A DNA stretch of 64,000 nucleotides from Streptomyces flavofungini (GCF_030388665.1 NZ_CP128846.1:2582001-2646000); one strand, 5' to 3'. Numbered from the stretch's first letter, positions 44,256-53,083 are shown. The notes: generated from the letters alone by a model not told the origin. Numbers and translations: made by a program.

Positions 44256-44930
44256 CTAGCGCAGCCCCGCACGGGCCGCCTGGTCCGGCTCCCCCGCGAC
44301 CACGCCGACGGGCGGCACGATGGCCTGCGCGTCCACGCCCTCGCCGACCCAGAGGCCGATCAGGAGCGCGGCGGTCGCCTCCACGAGCCCGGCCCGGCCG
44401 AGGCCGCCCGCGGTGTAGGGCACGCAGCCGATGTCCCGTACCAGCGCGCGGACGACGTCCAGCGCGTCCTCGTCGTCACCGCACACCGGCACCGCGAGGC
44501 GCCGCCCGTCGAACACGGGCGGCGCGAGCCGCCACACGCTGTCGTGGCACAGGTTGAACGCCTTCACCACGCGGGCGCCGGGCGCGGCGGCCGCCAGCCG
44601 CTCGGCGGCCGACGGAGCACCCCCGGTGAGCAGCGCGAAGCCCTCGCCCACGGGGTTGGAGCAGTCGATCAGGACCCGGCCGCGCAAGGCGTCGGCGAGC
44701 CCCGCGGCGACGTCGGCCCCGGCCGCGTACGGCAGCGCGTGCAGCACGGCACCGTCCCCGCACTCGACGGCGGTCCGCAGCGAGCCGTGGCCCGCCGCGC
44801 CGATCCGCCCCGCGAGGGCGGCCGCCCGGCCCTCGTCACGCCCGCCGACGAACACCTCGTGTCCGGCGCGCACCCACTGGCCGCCCAGCGCTTCGGCCAT
44901 CTTCCCGGCTCCAAGAATCCCTATCCGCAT
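44256..44930 (-). CDS. NADP/F420-type oxidoreductase (Rossmann, FNO-like)
   Basis: 224 residues. N-terminal MRIGILGAGKMAEALGGQWV is an NADP-binding fold start, followed by VFVGGRD, which favours NADPH. RVLIDCSNPVGEGFALL and VVKAFNLCHDSVW match the F420-dependent NADP reductase-like family. Reaction: hydride transfer between NADPH and F420 or another carrier; the true partner is unknown. It is divergent from an HxlR regulator gene with a palindrome between them, which is likely to control it. Confidence 0.85.
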   Translation of the reverse strand: MRIGILGAGKMAEALGGQWVRAGHEVFVGGRDEGRAAALAGRIGAAGHGSLRTAVECGDGAVLHALPYAAGADVAAGLADALRGRVLIDCSNPVGEGFALLTGGAPSAAERLAAAAPGARVVKAFNLCHDSVWRLAPPVFDGRRLAVPVCGDDEDALDVVRALVRDIGCVPYTAGGLGRAGLVEATAALLIGLWVGEGVDAQAIVPPVGVVAGEPDQAARAGLR

Positions 44931-45011
44931 GCGCGCAGCTCTCCCTCGTCCATCCCCTGCGCCGGCCCGCTGACCGGCAGTACGAGAACGACACTAGAAA
45001 GCCGCTCGGGC

Positions 45012-45021
45012 ACCGATCGGT
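45012..45021. promoter_or_regulatory. Operator candidate for the HxlR regulator
   Basis: ACCGATCGGT, a perfect 10-base palindrome in the 134-base divergent gap between the oxidoreductase and hxlR-type genes. HxlR proteins bind short dyads in such positions. Confidence 0.45.
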
Positions 45022-45064
45022 AAGTCTCGGCCCGCCTACGCCGCCGCACCGCGCCTGGGGCACC

Positions 45065-45436
45065 ATGCGAAGGGTGACGCCCCACGAACCGACCGACTTC
45101 CTCGCCGACTGCCGGGCCCGCCTCGCCTTCGACCTGCTCGCCAACACCTGGAACGCGGTGGCCCTCTGGGCCCTGCGGCACGGCCCGCTGCGCCCCCGCG
45201 AACTGCGCGACCGCATCGGCGGCATCAGCCCCAAGATCCTCACCGAGACCCTCCGCCGCCTGGAGTACAACGGCCTGCTGACCCGCCACGCCTACGCCGA
45301 GTCCCCGCCCCGCGTCGAATACGCGCTCACCGACCTCGGCCGCACCCTCCTCACCCCGATCGAGGCGTTCGGCGCCTGGGCCTACGAACACGGCGACGAG
45401 GTCCTCGCGGCCCAGGACAGAGCCGAGCCCCCCTGA
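45065..45436 (+). CDS. HxlR-family transcriptional regulator
   Basis: 123 residues, winged helix. FDLLANTWNAVALWALRHGPLRPRELRDRIGGISPKILTETLRRLEYNGLL is the HxlR domain, and VEYALTDLGRTLLTPIEAFGAWA its wing and C-terminal helix. Many relatives begin with a conserved cysteine near residue 10; one is found here in LADCRARLAF, so redox or electrophile sensing is possible. Divergent from the NADP/F420 oxidoreductase, its probable target. Confidence 0.92.
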   Translation: MRRVTPHEPTDFLADCRARLAFDLLANTWNAVALWALRHGPLRPRELRDRIGGISPKILTETLRRLEYNGLLTRHAYAESPPRVEYALTDLGRTLLTPIEAFGAWAYEHGDEVLAAQDRAEPP

Positions 45437-45584
45437 GGGGACACCCCTACAACTACCCCTAGAAACACATCAGTTGTCCCGGACTCGCCTCAGGGTCCCC
45501 TCCCCTCCCCGGCGACGATCCGCCCCCACCCGTCCGCCGCACAGGATGAGAGAGAACCCGCAGTCACTCACCCTGGAGCAGCCC

Positions 45585-46772
45585 ATGCGTGTACGTGCCG
45601 GCCTGTCCGCCACGATCGCCGCCGCCGTCTCTCTCGGCCTCACGGCCACCGCGGCACCCGCCCTCGCGAGCAGCGCCGGACCGGCGTCCGCCGTCGCCGC
45701 GGACACCCGCTCGGAGCCCGACGCCGAGGCGCTGCGCGCAGCCATCGCGGGGCTGCCCGATGCCGACGCGACCGCCGCGCTGGTGCGGGTGCGGGGGAAG
45801 AAGGCGTCGTGGCACGGGAGTTCGGGGGTGCGGGACCTGAAGTCGGGGCGGGCCGCCGTCCCCGAGGGGCGGTTCCGGGCCGGGTCCACGACGAAAGTGG
45901 TGACGGCGGCCGTCGTGCTGCAGCTCGCCGCCGAGGGCAGGGTCGACCTGGACGCGCCCGTGCAGCGCTATCTGCCCGACCTCTTCGCCCGGAACGCCGA
46001 CGCCTTCCGCAAGCCCATCTCCGTACGCCAACTCCTCAACCACACCAGCGGGTTGAGGCCGGGGCGGTCGCTGGGCAAGACCTTCGAGGAGCTGTACGCG
46101 AACCGCTTCGAGACGCTCACGCCGCAGGAGGTCGCCGTCACGTCGATCGCGAAGGGGCCCGCACACGACCCGGGGGTCGAGCAGGAGTACCTGGGCATCA
46201 ACTACACCCTGCTCGGGCTGCTCGTCGAGAAGGTCACGGGACACTCCTACGAGCGGGAGGCCACCCGGCGCGTCCTCAAGCGCGCGGGCATGCGGCACTC
46301 CTCCTTCCCCGGCACCGACCCGCGTATCCACGGCCCGCACAACCGCGGCTACCAGGCCGTGCCGGAGCCCGGCGGCGGGACGCGGCTCGTCGACGTCACC
46401 GAGTGGAACCAGCGGGACCGGATGGCGGGCGGCGACATGATCTCCACGACGGCCGACCTGGAGCGGCTGACCGTCGCGCTGTTCCGCGGCAGGATCGTGC
46501 CGAAGCCGCAGCTGGAGGAGATGTTCACGGTGCCTGAGGGCATCGAGGGCGCCACGATGAGCGCGGGCTTGACGCGGTACGAGGCGCCGGACGGGCGGGT
46601 CGTGTGGCTGAAGACCGGGGGGCGGCACGGCTACAACTCGATCCTCGCCGCCACCCGGAACCTGGACACCGTCCTCGTCTACTCGGTCAACTCCACCGAC
46701 GCCAAGGGCCAGGACATGAATCCGGTCGCCGAGCGCATCATCAAGGCGGCGCTCAAGCCCGCCCGCGACTGA
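45585..46772 (+). CDS. Secreted serine hydrolase, class C beta-lactamase fold
   Basis: 395 residues from ATG 45585, with GGAG seven bases ahead (ATG 45546 is in frame but lacks a good site). Sec signal peptide ends near ALASSAG. The nucleophile motif is FRAGSTTKVVTAAV (SxxK), with LLNHTSGL and the KTG-like WLKTGGRHGYN also present. The usual YSN is replaced: the aligned segment reads EYLGINYTLLG. Family members act as D-Ala-D-Ala carboxypeptidases, peptidases or esterases outside the membrane. The altered second motif makes a plain carboxypeptidase role less sure. Confidence 0.88.
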   Translation: MRVRAGLSATIAAAVSLGLTATAAPALASSAGPASAVAADTRSEPDAEALRAAIAGLPDADATAALVRVRGKKASWHGSSGVRDLKSGRAAVPEGRFRAGSTTKVVTAAVVLQLAAEGRVDLDAPVQRYLPDLFARNADAFRKPISVRQLLNHTSGLRPGRSLGKTFEELYANRFETLTPQEVAVTSIAKGPAHDPGVEQEYLGINYTLLGLLVEKVTGHSYEREATRRVLKRAGMRHSSFPGTDPRIHGPHNRGYQAVPEPGGGTRLVDVTEWNQRDRMAGGDMISTTADLERLTVALFRGRIVPKPQLEEMFTVPEGIEGATMSAGLTRYEAPDGRVVWLKTGGRHGYNSILAATRNLDTVLVYSVNSTDAKGQDMNPVAERIIKAALKPARD

Positions 46773-46825
46773 CCCTTCCGCCCGCCCGCGCCGCCCCCGC
46801 CCGACCCCCCGCCCGCGCGCCGGAC

Positions 46826-47572
46826 CTACGCGTTCGTCCCGCTGTCCACCGTCAACTCCGCGCCCGTGACGGTGCGCCCGCCCGGACCCACCAGGTGGGC
46901 CACCGTCGCCGCGATGTCGTCGGCTTCCGAGTAGTGGCCGAGGGCGGTCATGCCGCGCTGGAAGTCGGCGCTGTCCCCGTCGGTCGGGTTCATGTCGGTG
47001 TCCGTCGAGCCGGGATGGACGGCGTTGACCGTGATGCCGCGGGGGCCGAGTTCACGGGCGAGGGCCTTGGTGAAGCCGCTGAGGGCGGACTTGCTCATGG
47101 AGTACAGGACGATGCCGCCGAACGGCACCCGGTGCACGAGGTTGCTGCCGATGCTCACGATGCGCCCGCCCCGCGGCAGATGCGCGACGGCGGCCTGCCC
47201 GGCGACGAAGGCGGCGCGGGCGTGGATCGCGAGGGTGCGGTCGAGCTCCTCCAGGGTGACGTCCTCGAACGGCCCGTACGGGTACACGCCCGCGTTGTTG
47301 ACCAGGATGTCCAGGCGGCCCAGCTCCCGCGCGGCCCGCGCGACGGCCTCCCGCACCGCGTCCGCGTCCGCCGCGTCGGCCTGGATGGCGACGGCCCGCC
47401 GTCCCGCGGCCTCCACGTCGGCGACGACGGCCTCGGCCTTCGCCTTCCCGGCCGGGCTCACATAGGTGAACGCCACATCGGCCCCGTCCCGCGCGAGACG
47501 CCGCACGATCGCCGCCCCGATCCCCCGGCTGCCACCCGTCACCAGCGCGGCCTTGCCCACCAGCTCAGTCAT
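46826..47572 (-). CDS. Short-chain dehydrogenase/reductase
   Basis: 248 residues from ATG 47572 (a GTG at 47584 is possible). Classical SDR: cofactor loop TGGSRGIGAAIV, NNAG (LDILVNNAGVYPYG), catalytic Ser/Tyr/Lys in SIGSNLVHRV and LYSMSKSALSG, and PG motif NAVHPGSTDTDM. FabG-like NADPH use is likely; substrate unknown. It is divergent from a TetR gene with a strong palindrome between, so it is probably induced by whatever the TetR protein binds. Confidence 0.92.
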   Translation of the reverse strand: MTELVGKAALVTGGSRGIGAAIVRRLARDGADVAFTYVSPAGKAKAEAVVADVEAAGRRAVAIQADAADADAVREAVARAARELGRLDILVNNAGVYPYGPFEDVTLEELDRTLAIHARAAFVAGQAAVAHLPRGGRIVSIGSNLVHRVPFGGIVLYSMSKSALSGFTKALARELGPRGITVNAVHPGSTDTDMNPTDGDSADFQRGMTALGHYSEADDIAATVAHLVGPGGRTVTGAELTVDSGTNA

Positions 47573-47632
47573 CCCCGACCCCACGTCTCGTTCTCGTCCG
47601 TGTCCCTGTATGCGCGCCGACCCCGGACACTA

Positions 47633-47656
47633 TTTCTGTGCCGATCGACACAGAAA
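47633..47656. promoter_or_regulatory. TetR operator candidate
   Basis: TTTCTGTG and CACAGAAA form perfect 8-bp arms around an 8-base centre holding CGATCG, a 24-base dyad in the SDR/tetR divergent gap. Size, symmetry and position fit TetR-family autoregulation and control of the SDR gene. Confidence 0.7.
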
Positions 47657-47756
47657 ACTTTCACACGGGCGCATCGGCACGTCAAGCACGTCAGGCCCTA
47701 TATTTGTCAGTCACTACAGAATTTCGGCGGGCACAGGGACGAGGGAGGCGACAGCC

Positions 47757-48365
47757 GTGGCGGGACGCGGACGGCCCCGGGCCTTCGACCGGGACACGGC
47801 GCTGCGCCGGGCCATGGAGGTGTTCTGGAGGCAGGGGTACGAGGCCACGTCGATGACGGACCTCACCTCCGCGATGGGCATCGCCTCGCCCAGCCTGTAC
47901 GCGGCCTTCGGCTCCAAGGAGGCGCTGTTCCGCGAGGCGGTCACGCTGTACAACGCCACCGAGGGCTCCGCGATGGCACGGATGGACGAAGTCCCGTCGG
48001 CCCGGGCGGCGGTGGAGGGCGTGCTGCGCGAGAACGCGCGCGCGTACGCCGACAGGAACAGCCCCAGCGGCTGCATGATCGTGCTCGCCGCCACCAACTG
48101 CTCGGCCGCGAACGCCCCCGTGTGGGAGCACCTGTCGGGCTGGCGGAAGGCGGGCGCGGAGATGGTGGCCCGCCGTCTGGACCGGGGCGTCCGGGAGGGC
48201 GAACTCCCCGCCGGCACGGACACCGAGGCCATGGCCGCCTTCTACACCACGGTCATCCAGGGCATGTCGGTGCAGGCCCGCGACGGGGCGACCAGCGCCG
48301 ACCTCGACAGGACGGTGGACCGGGCGATGGCCGCGTGGGACGTGGTGGCCGCTCCGGGGCCCTGA
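47757..48365 (+). CDS. TetR-family transcriptional regulator
   Basis: 202 residues from GTG 47757, with GGGAGG about ten bases ahead. Helix-turn-helix: RRAMEVFWRQGYEATSMTDLTSAMGIASPSLYAAFGSKEALFREAV, with GYEATSM and LYAAFGSKEALF diagnostic. The ligand domain includes NSPSGCMIVLAATNCSA, as in the AcrR-like group that often guards SDR or oxidoreductase genes. Likely represses the divergent SDR gene and itself through the dyad at 47633-47656. Confidence 0.93.
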   Translation: MAGRGRPRAFDRDTALRRAMEVFWRQGYEATSMTDLTSAMGIASPSLYAAFGSKEALFREAVTLYNATEGSAMARMDEVPSARAAVEGVLRENARAYADRNSPSGCMIVLAATNCSAANAPVWEHLSGWRKAGAEMVARRLDRGVREGELPAGTDTEAMAAFYTTVIQGMSVQARDGATSADLDRTVDRAMAAWDVVAAPGP

Positions 48366-48404
48366 CCCACGTCAGGCAGGACGTCCTCGGCTGAGGCGAG
48401 GGTC

Positions 48405-48449
48405 GGTACGGGGGGCCGTACGGGGGCCGGTGCGGGGGCCGGTGCCGGG
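48405..48449. repeat. Short G-rich tandem repeat
   Basis: Four degenerate units of 9-13 bases based on GGTACGGGGGCC run between the tetR-type stop and the lipoprotein gene. They are G-rich on the plus strand and may fold or slip; no function assigned. Confidence 0.6.
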
Positions 48450-48492
48450 TATGGGGGAGAATCCTTCGGTTCACCTCTGTACCAGGAGATTC

Positions 48493-48912
48493 ATGCACAA
48501 CCGTCTGCCCCTGCTCGCCGTCTGCCTCACACTCGCCGCTTTCGGCGCCTCGGCATGCGACTCGTCCGGGGACCGCGGGTCGAGCGCCTCGGCGACACCG
48601 CCTGCCACGTCCACCTCGTCCGCCCCGTCCGCCCCGTCAGGGAGCCCGTCGGCGTCCCCCGACGGAGCGCGCGGGCTGACGGAGGTCTCGGCCGCGTTCT
48701 ACCTCAAGACGATTCGGGACAACTACCCGGACCTGGACCGCATCGGCGACGACGAGCTCGTGACCCATGGCAGCGCGCTCTGCGCCGCCCGTGGTCAGGC
48801 CCTCGTCGACCAGGTCAAGAAGACCAGGCGGGAACTGAAGCTCGACGGGAAGCAGGCTTCGCGGATCCTCGGTACCGCGCACGGCAGTTGCGGCAGGAAC
48901 TCGCTCGGGTGA
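48493..48912 (+). CDS. Small secreted lipoprotein
   Basis: 139 residues with AGGAG ahead of the ATG. Signal peptide LPLLAVCLTLAAFGASAC ends in a lipobox cysteine, so it is lipid-anchored outside the membrane. A Ser/Pro/Ala-rich linker (about 24-60) leads to a small helical domain (FYLKTIRDNYPDLDRIGDDEL ... GSALCAARGQ ... GSCGRNSLG) resembling DUF732-type proteins, with cysteines that could pair. Function unknown. Ends 15 bases from a convergent gene. Confidence 0.8.
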   Translation: MHNRLPLLAVCLTLAAFGASACDSSGDRGSSASATPPATSTSSAPSAPSGSPSASPDGARGLTEVSAAFYLKTIRDNYPDLDRIGDDELVTHGSALCAARGQALVDQVKKTRRELKLDGKQASRILGTAHGSCGRNSLG

Positions 48913-48927
48913 CGCCGGAGCCCCGCT

Positions 48928-50250
48928 CTACAGCCCCGCCAGGGAGTTCCACCGCTTCGCGAACTCGGTGCGCTCCCGCGACGTGATGTCCCGCGCGATC
49001 ACTAGCCGCTCGCGCATCGCGTCGTCCGGGAAGATCAGCGGGTCCTCGGCGAGCGCCGCGAGTTCCTTGTCCTTGGACGAGGCGAGGATGTCGCGGGCCG
49101 CGGGCACGGGGCAGACGTAGTTGACCCAGGCGGCGAGTTCGGCGGCGACCTCGGGCTCGTAGTAGTGGTCGATGAGCCGTTCCGCGTTGGCCTTGTGGCG
49201 GGCGAGGTTCGGGATCATCAGGGACTCGGCCCACAGCTCGGCGCCCTCCTCCGGGACGACGAACTCGATGTCGGGGTCGTCGGCCTGGAGCTGGATGACG
49301 TCGCCGCTGTAGGCCTGGCAGGCGAGGACGTCGCCGCCGGCGAGGTCCTTGATGTAGTCGTTGCCGGTGAAGCGGCGGATGTGGTGGCTGTCGACGAGCT
49401 TCTCGACCCGGTCGCACATGCGGTGGAAGTCGTCCGCCGTCCACCGGGTGATGTCGACGCCGTCGCCCTGCATCAGCAGCCCGAAGGCCTCGTCGAGGCC
49501 GGAAAGCAGGGTGACGCGGCCCTTGAGGTCGCCCGCCCACAGGTCCGACACGTGCCGGATCTCCCGGCCGAGCCGCTTCTTGTTGTACGCGATGCCGGTG
49601 ATGCCGGACTGCCAGGGGACGGTGAACTTGCGGCCCCGGTCGAAGTGCGGCGAGCGAAGCAGCGGGTCGAGGTGCTCGGTGACGTTCGGCTGCCGGGCCC
49701 GGTCCATCTCCTGCACCCAGCCGAGGCGCACGAAGCGGGCGCACATCCAGTCGCTGATGACGATGAGGTCGCGGCCGGTCTCCTGGTGGTTCATCAGGGA
49801 CGGGCTGATCTTGCCGAAGAACTCGTCGTTGTCGTTGATCTCCTCCGTGTAGCGCACGTCGATGCCGGTGCGCTTCTCGAAGGCGTCCAGGGTGGGCCGC
49901 TTCGACTTGTCCTTGTCGTCGGTGTCGATGTAGAGCGGCCAGTTGGCGAAGGCCACCTTCCGCTCCGTGCGCGAGCGGTCGGCCGCGCCGCGCTCGTCGG
50001 GCGCTATGTACGCGGCCGGAACCCCGCAGCCGGTGGCGAGCGCGGCCACCCCGGCGGCCGTGGCCCCGCCGCCGAGGGCGCGCAGCAGGGCCCGGCGGGA
50101 CACACCGCCCCCGCCGACACGGTGGCAGGCGGGGCCTTCAGGGTTCGCTCGCAATGCTCTCGGGTTCGCTCGCACCTCGGCAGCATGCACGGGCGCGCGG
50201 GGGCCGGGCAATGGACGGTGCGTCGGGGCGGGGGTGGCGCGGGGCGACAT
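48928..50250 (-). CDS. Second PotD-like polyamine-binding protein (orphan)
   Basis: 440 residues from ATG 50250; GTG 50103 (VSRRALLRALGGG), with GGGGGCGGT ahead, would place the Tat signal at the very N-terminus and is a real alternative. Twin-arginine motif SRRALLRAL and lipobox ALATGC are present. The mature protein parallels PotD at 37806 (VAFANWPLYIDTDDKDKSKR, FEKRTGIDVRYTEEINDNDEFFGK, FTGNDYIKDLAGGDVLAC). No permease or ATPase gene adjoins it, so it may serve the PotABC system or act as a sensor. The neighbouring aldehyde dehydrogenase, Lrp and aminotransferase genes point to polyamine or diamine use. Confidence 0.9.
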   Translation of the reverse strand: MSPRATPAPTHRPLPGPRAPVHAAEVRANPRALRANPEGPACHRVGGGGVSRRALLRALGGGATAAGVAALATGCGVPAAYIAPDERGAADRSRTERKVAFANWPLYIDTDDKDKSKRPTLDAFEKRTGIDVRYTEEINDNDEFFGKISPSLMNHQETGRDLIVISDWMCARFVRLGWVQEMDRARQPNVTEHLDPLLRSPHFDRGRKFTVPWQSGITGIAYNKKRLGREIRHVSDLWAGDLKGRVTLLSGLDEAFGLLMQGDGVDITRWTADDFHRMCDRVEKLVDSHHIRRFTGNDYIKDLAGGDVLACQAYSGDVIQLQADDPDIEFVVPEEGAELWAESLMIPNLARHKANAERLIDHYYEPEVAAELAAWVNYVCPVPAARDILASSKDKELAALAEDPLIFPDDAMRERLVIARDITSRERTEFAKRWNSLAGL

Positions 50251-50284
50251 GCTGTCGGCCCGCACCGGGGTGCGGCCCGGGCCC

Positions 50285-53083
50285 TCAGCCGCCCGGCGCC
50301 AGCCACCCCGCCAGGTCCGACGCCGTCACGCGCGTCAGCGGCGTCTCGTCGAGCACGCCGGGGAAGAGCCGGTACGCCGTGCCCGACGCGGCGCGCTCCG
50401 CCCCCGCGAGGTCCCCGTGCACGAGGGCGACCAGCGCGTGCCGGTCCGCCAACTCCGGCTCCGCGCACAGCACATCGGGCTCCCACGCGTCCCGGATGCG
50501 CACGGCGAAGTCGGCGCGCGGCTCGTCCGGCTCCCGGCGGTACCCCCACAGGACGTGCCCGCGCCCGCGCACCAGGACGTCCCCGTCGGTGCGGGCAGCC
50601 GCCGTCCAGCAGGCCAGGTCCCACAGCGTGGCCCGGCCGCCCGCCTCGAACGTGTCGACCAGGTCGTGCCCGGCCCGGGCGAGCGCCGCGCGGTGGCGCC
50701 AGACACTGTGGTTGCCGTCGCCCGTGGCCAGCGTGAGGTCGGCCCACCAGGCACGGCGCGAGCGCAGGTCCATGATCATCGGCACGCGCAGCGCCGCGTC
50801 GCCCGCGAGGTCGAACCGCTGCCGCACGGTGCGCGGGTCGTAGCGCACGCGCTCCCGCGTCGCCGGGTCCACGGCCATGAACCCGGCGAAGGCGTCGGGG
50901 AGTTCGTCGAAGGGCACGTTGTTGTACGACAGGACGGCGGGCACGACGAACCGCACCCCGGCCTTGGCCAGCCGCGGCAGGTCCAGGTCCAGGTACTCGG
51001 TGGCTCCGTGCGGCGCGGGCGCCGAGGTCAGGTCGCCGGAGTGCAGGGCGGCGCCGCCCGCGTACTCCAGCTGGGTGTAGTCGCAAAGGCCGACGAACCG
51101 CCACGCGTCGTCGAACAGGGCGACGGACAGGTCGAGGTCGACCCGCACGCCCTTGGGCTGCATCCAGTGCAGGAAGAGCCGGACACGCTCGCTCTCCCCG
51201 GGCATGGGCAGCGAGCTGCCGCGCGGCACGGAGACGAGCGAAGCGGCGGAGGCACGCTCGGCGAACGGCACGGGAAGATCGGCGAGGGAGGCGTCGAGGA
51301 CGGCGATGCCGTACGGCACGCCACCGGACCGGCTGAGTATCCGCTCGTCCGGCGTTCGAGGACGAGCCGCGAAGCGGCGATCAGCGGGGTCCAGGGGCGG
51401 CAGCCCCTGGTTGCGGGAAGGGGTGCCCGCGCGCCCAGCGCGCTGATCGGGCGCAGTGGAGAGGCCCCCGGCAGGGCCCGCCCCCAGCCGCCGCACCGCC
51501 TCCGCCTCGATCAGCTCCGCGACCCGGCACGCCACCCGGGACGGTAGCGGCGGCCGGTCGTCATCGACCGCGTAGGCCTTGGTCACCCGACCGCGCGGAA
51601 AGAAAACACGCCGCCCCCCGGGCGCCCCCCGGACCTTCATCCGGCCGTACGCACCGAGCAACGGCCCCGCACCCACCCGCGGCAGCGCGTGCGCCAGCGC
51701 CTCCGCGACCACCTCGGGCAGCGCCTCCTCACCCGACCGGGCCAGCAGCACATCGAGCCGCCGCAGCAGCTCACCGGGCCGTGCCCGCAGCAGAGCGGTC
51801 GCGGCCGTGGTGTCCCAACGAGCGAGCGCGGCCTCGACGCGCCCCTGCCAGCCGATGTGGCGCAGCCGATCCCCGTCCAGACGAATGTCGTCGTGCCGGG
51901 CGGCCTCACCGAGCAGCACCTCGGTGAGCGCGGGGTCGTCGAGCCGCGTACCGCGCAGCACGGCGAAGGCGAGCGCGGCACGAGGGTGCCGCCCGGCCCG
52001 CGCGCCGCCCTCGAAGGGGTGCAGGATCTCCGCAACGCGCTTCCAGGCGCCGGGGTACCGGGCGAAGTCCTCGCAGAGACTGCCGAGTTCGAACGAGTCG
52101 AGCAGACCCAGCAGTTCGCGCCGCACGGGCCGCGACACCCGCCGAAGGCGCGGCAGTTCGAGCAGGTCGGGGTCGCCGCCGGACCGCACGACGAGCAGCC
52201 GCAGCACGTCGGTGGCCGTGTTCGCGTACCGGGCGACGAGCGGCCGCGTGGCCGGGTCGTCCAGGAGCGGTGCGAGGGCGAGGGCCTTGCTCTCGCGCAG
52301 GGGTATCTCGTCCGGCAGCCACGCGAGGCCGCCCGGCTCGCCCCGGTCGGATCCACCGGCCGCCCGGTCGTCCGCGTGGGCCCGCGCGAGCAACAGCACG
52401 AGGTCGTCGTGGTCCTGGGGGTTCAGCGGGGTGCGCCGGGCGAGCAGCGCGGCGAGTTCGGCCTCCGCGTCGTCGGGGGTGCCGAGGCGCAGGGCACGCA
52501 GGACGTCGCCGCCGTCACCGCCGTGCTCGGCCCCCGTGTCGATCCAGGGGTCGGTGGGCCCGTCCGTCTCGTAGCGCTTCTCACAGATCGGGCACGCGTA
52601 CCAGATGCAGCAGTCCTCGCAGCAGCCCCAGTCCACCATCACGCCGTGGCAGTTGTCGCACACCAGGTGCGCGCAGGGCGCGAGCGCGCGCACGCGCGCC
52701 TTGGTGCCCGCGCAGTTCATGCAGGGCTGGTGCGGCTGGGCGGCGAGGTGGGCGACGACGACGGAGGTGTAGCGGTCGTACGCGTGCTGGTACGGGATCT
52801 CCTCGGGGAAGCGCGCGAACAGCGGGGCGTGGTGGCGGTCGGAGCCCAGCAGGGCGTCGACGTCCGCGAGCAGCCGCATGCCGGTCACGGCGAGTTCGGC
52901 GGTGGGCAGGTCCGTGAGCGCGCGGCGCAGCGGGGCGGTCAACAGATGGCCGCGGTCGGCGAGTTCGGCTTCGAGGACGACCACGGCCGCCTCGGTCTGC
53001 GCGGACCGTCCGGCGCCGGAGGGTACGTACACGCTCTGTCGGCGGCGCAGCAGCAGCGCAGCGAGGTCGTCGGTCGTCGTCAT
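50285..53083 (-). CDS. Large protein with RING-like cysteine cluster and TerD-like domain
   Basis: 932 residues from ATG 53083. Residues about 121-167 hold a dense cysteine cluster (CMNC, CAHLVCDNC, CCEDCC, CPIC), a RING-like zinc-binding module. A Leu/Arg-rich helical middle follows, with an acid-rich patch near DAEAELAALLARR. The C-terminal third contains a TerD-like calcium/stress domain (VRLFLHWMQPKGVRVDLDLSVALFDD ... LQLEYAGG-like YTQLEYAGG ... VLSYNNVPF). I recall an actinobacterial/myxobacterial family of such RING proteins, but no role. Residues about 553-580 are coded by a dispersed DNA repeat, read in frame. It lies between the orphan PotD and an aldehyde dehydrogenase, on the same strand as both. 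Confidence 0.8.
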   Translation of the reverse strand: MTTTDDLAALLLRRRQSVYVPSGAGRSAQTEAAVVVLEAELADRGHLLTAPLRRALTDLPTAELAVTGMRLLADVDALLGSDRHHAPLFARFPEEIPYQHAYDRYTSVVVAHLAAQPHQPCMNCAGTKARVRALAPCAHLVCDNCHGVMVDWGCCEDCCIWYACPICEKRYETDGPTDPWIDTGAEHGGDGGDVLRALRLGTPDDAEAELAALLARRTPLNPQDHDDLVLLLARAHADDRAAGGSDRGEPGGLAWLPDEIPLRESKALALAPLLDDPATRPLVARYANTATDVLRLLVVRSGGDPDLLELPRLRRVSRPVRRELLGLLDSFELGSLCEDFARYPGAWKRVAEILHPFEGGARAGRHPRAALAFAVLRGTRLDDPALTEVLLGEAARHDDIRLDGDRLRHIGWQGRVEAALARWDTTAATALLRARPGELLRRLDVLLARSGEEALPEVVAEALAHALPRVGAGPLLGAYGRMKVRGAPGGRRVFFPRGRVTKAYAVDDDRPPLPSRVACRVAELIEAEAVRRLGAGPAGGLSTAPDQRAGRAGTPSRNQGLPPLDPADRRFAARPRTPDERILSRSGGVPYGIAVLDASLADLPVPFAERASAASLVSVPRGSSLPMPGESERVRLFLHWMQPKGVRVDLDLSVALFDDAWRFVGLCDYTQLEYAGGAALHSGDLTSAPAPHGATEYLDLDLPRLAKAGVRFVVPAVLSYNNVPFDELPDAFAGFMAVDPATRERVRYDPRTVRQRFDLAGDAALRVPMIMDLRSRRAWWADLTLATGDGNHSVWRHRAALARAGHDLVDTFEAGGRATLWDLACWTAAARTDGDVLVRGRGHVLWGYRREPDEPRADFAVRIRDAWEPDVLCAEPELADRHALVALVHGDLAGAERAASGTAYRLFPGVLDETPLTRVTASDLAGWLAPGG
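51346..51425. repeat. Dispersed intergenic repeat, copy B, inside a gene
   Basis: An 80-base core matching copy A (11260-11340) at about 83% by hand count, in the same orientation on the plus strand. It lies within the RING/TerD-like gene and is translated from the minus strand as TPSRNQGLPPLDPADRRF and following residues. The frame stays open through it. Confidence 0.8.
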
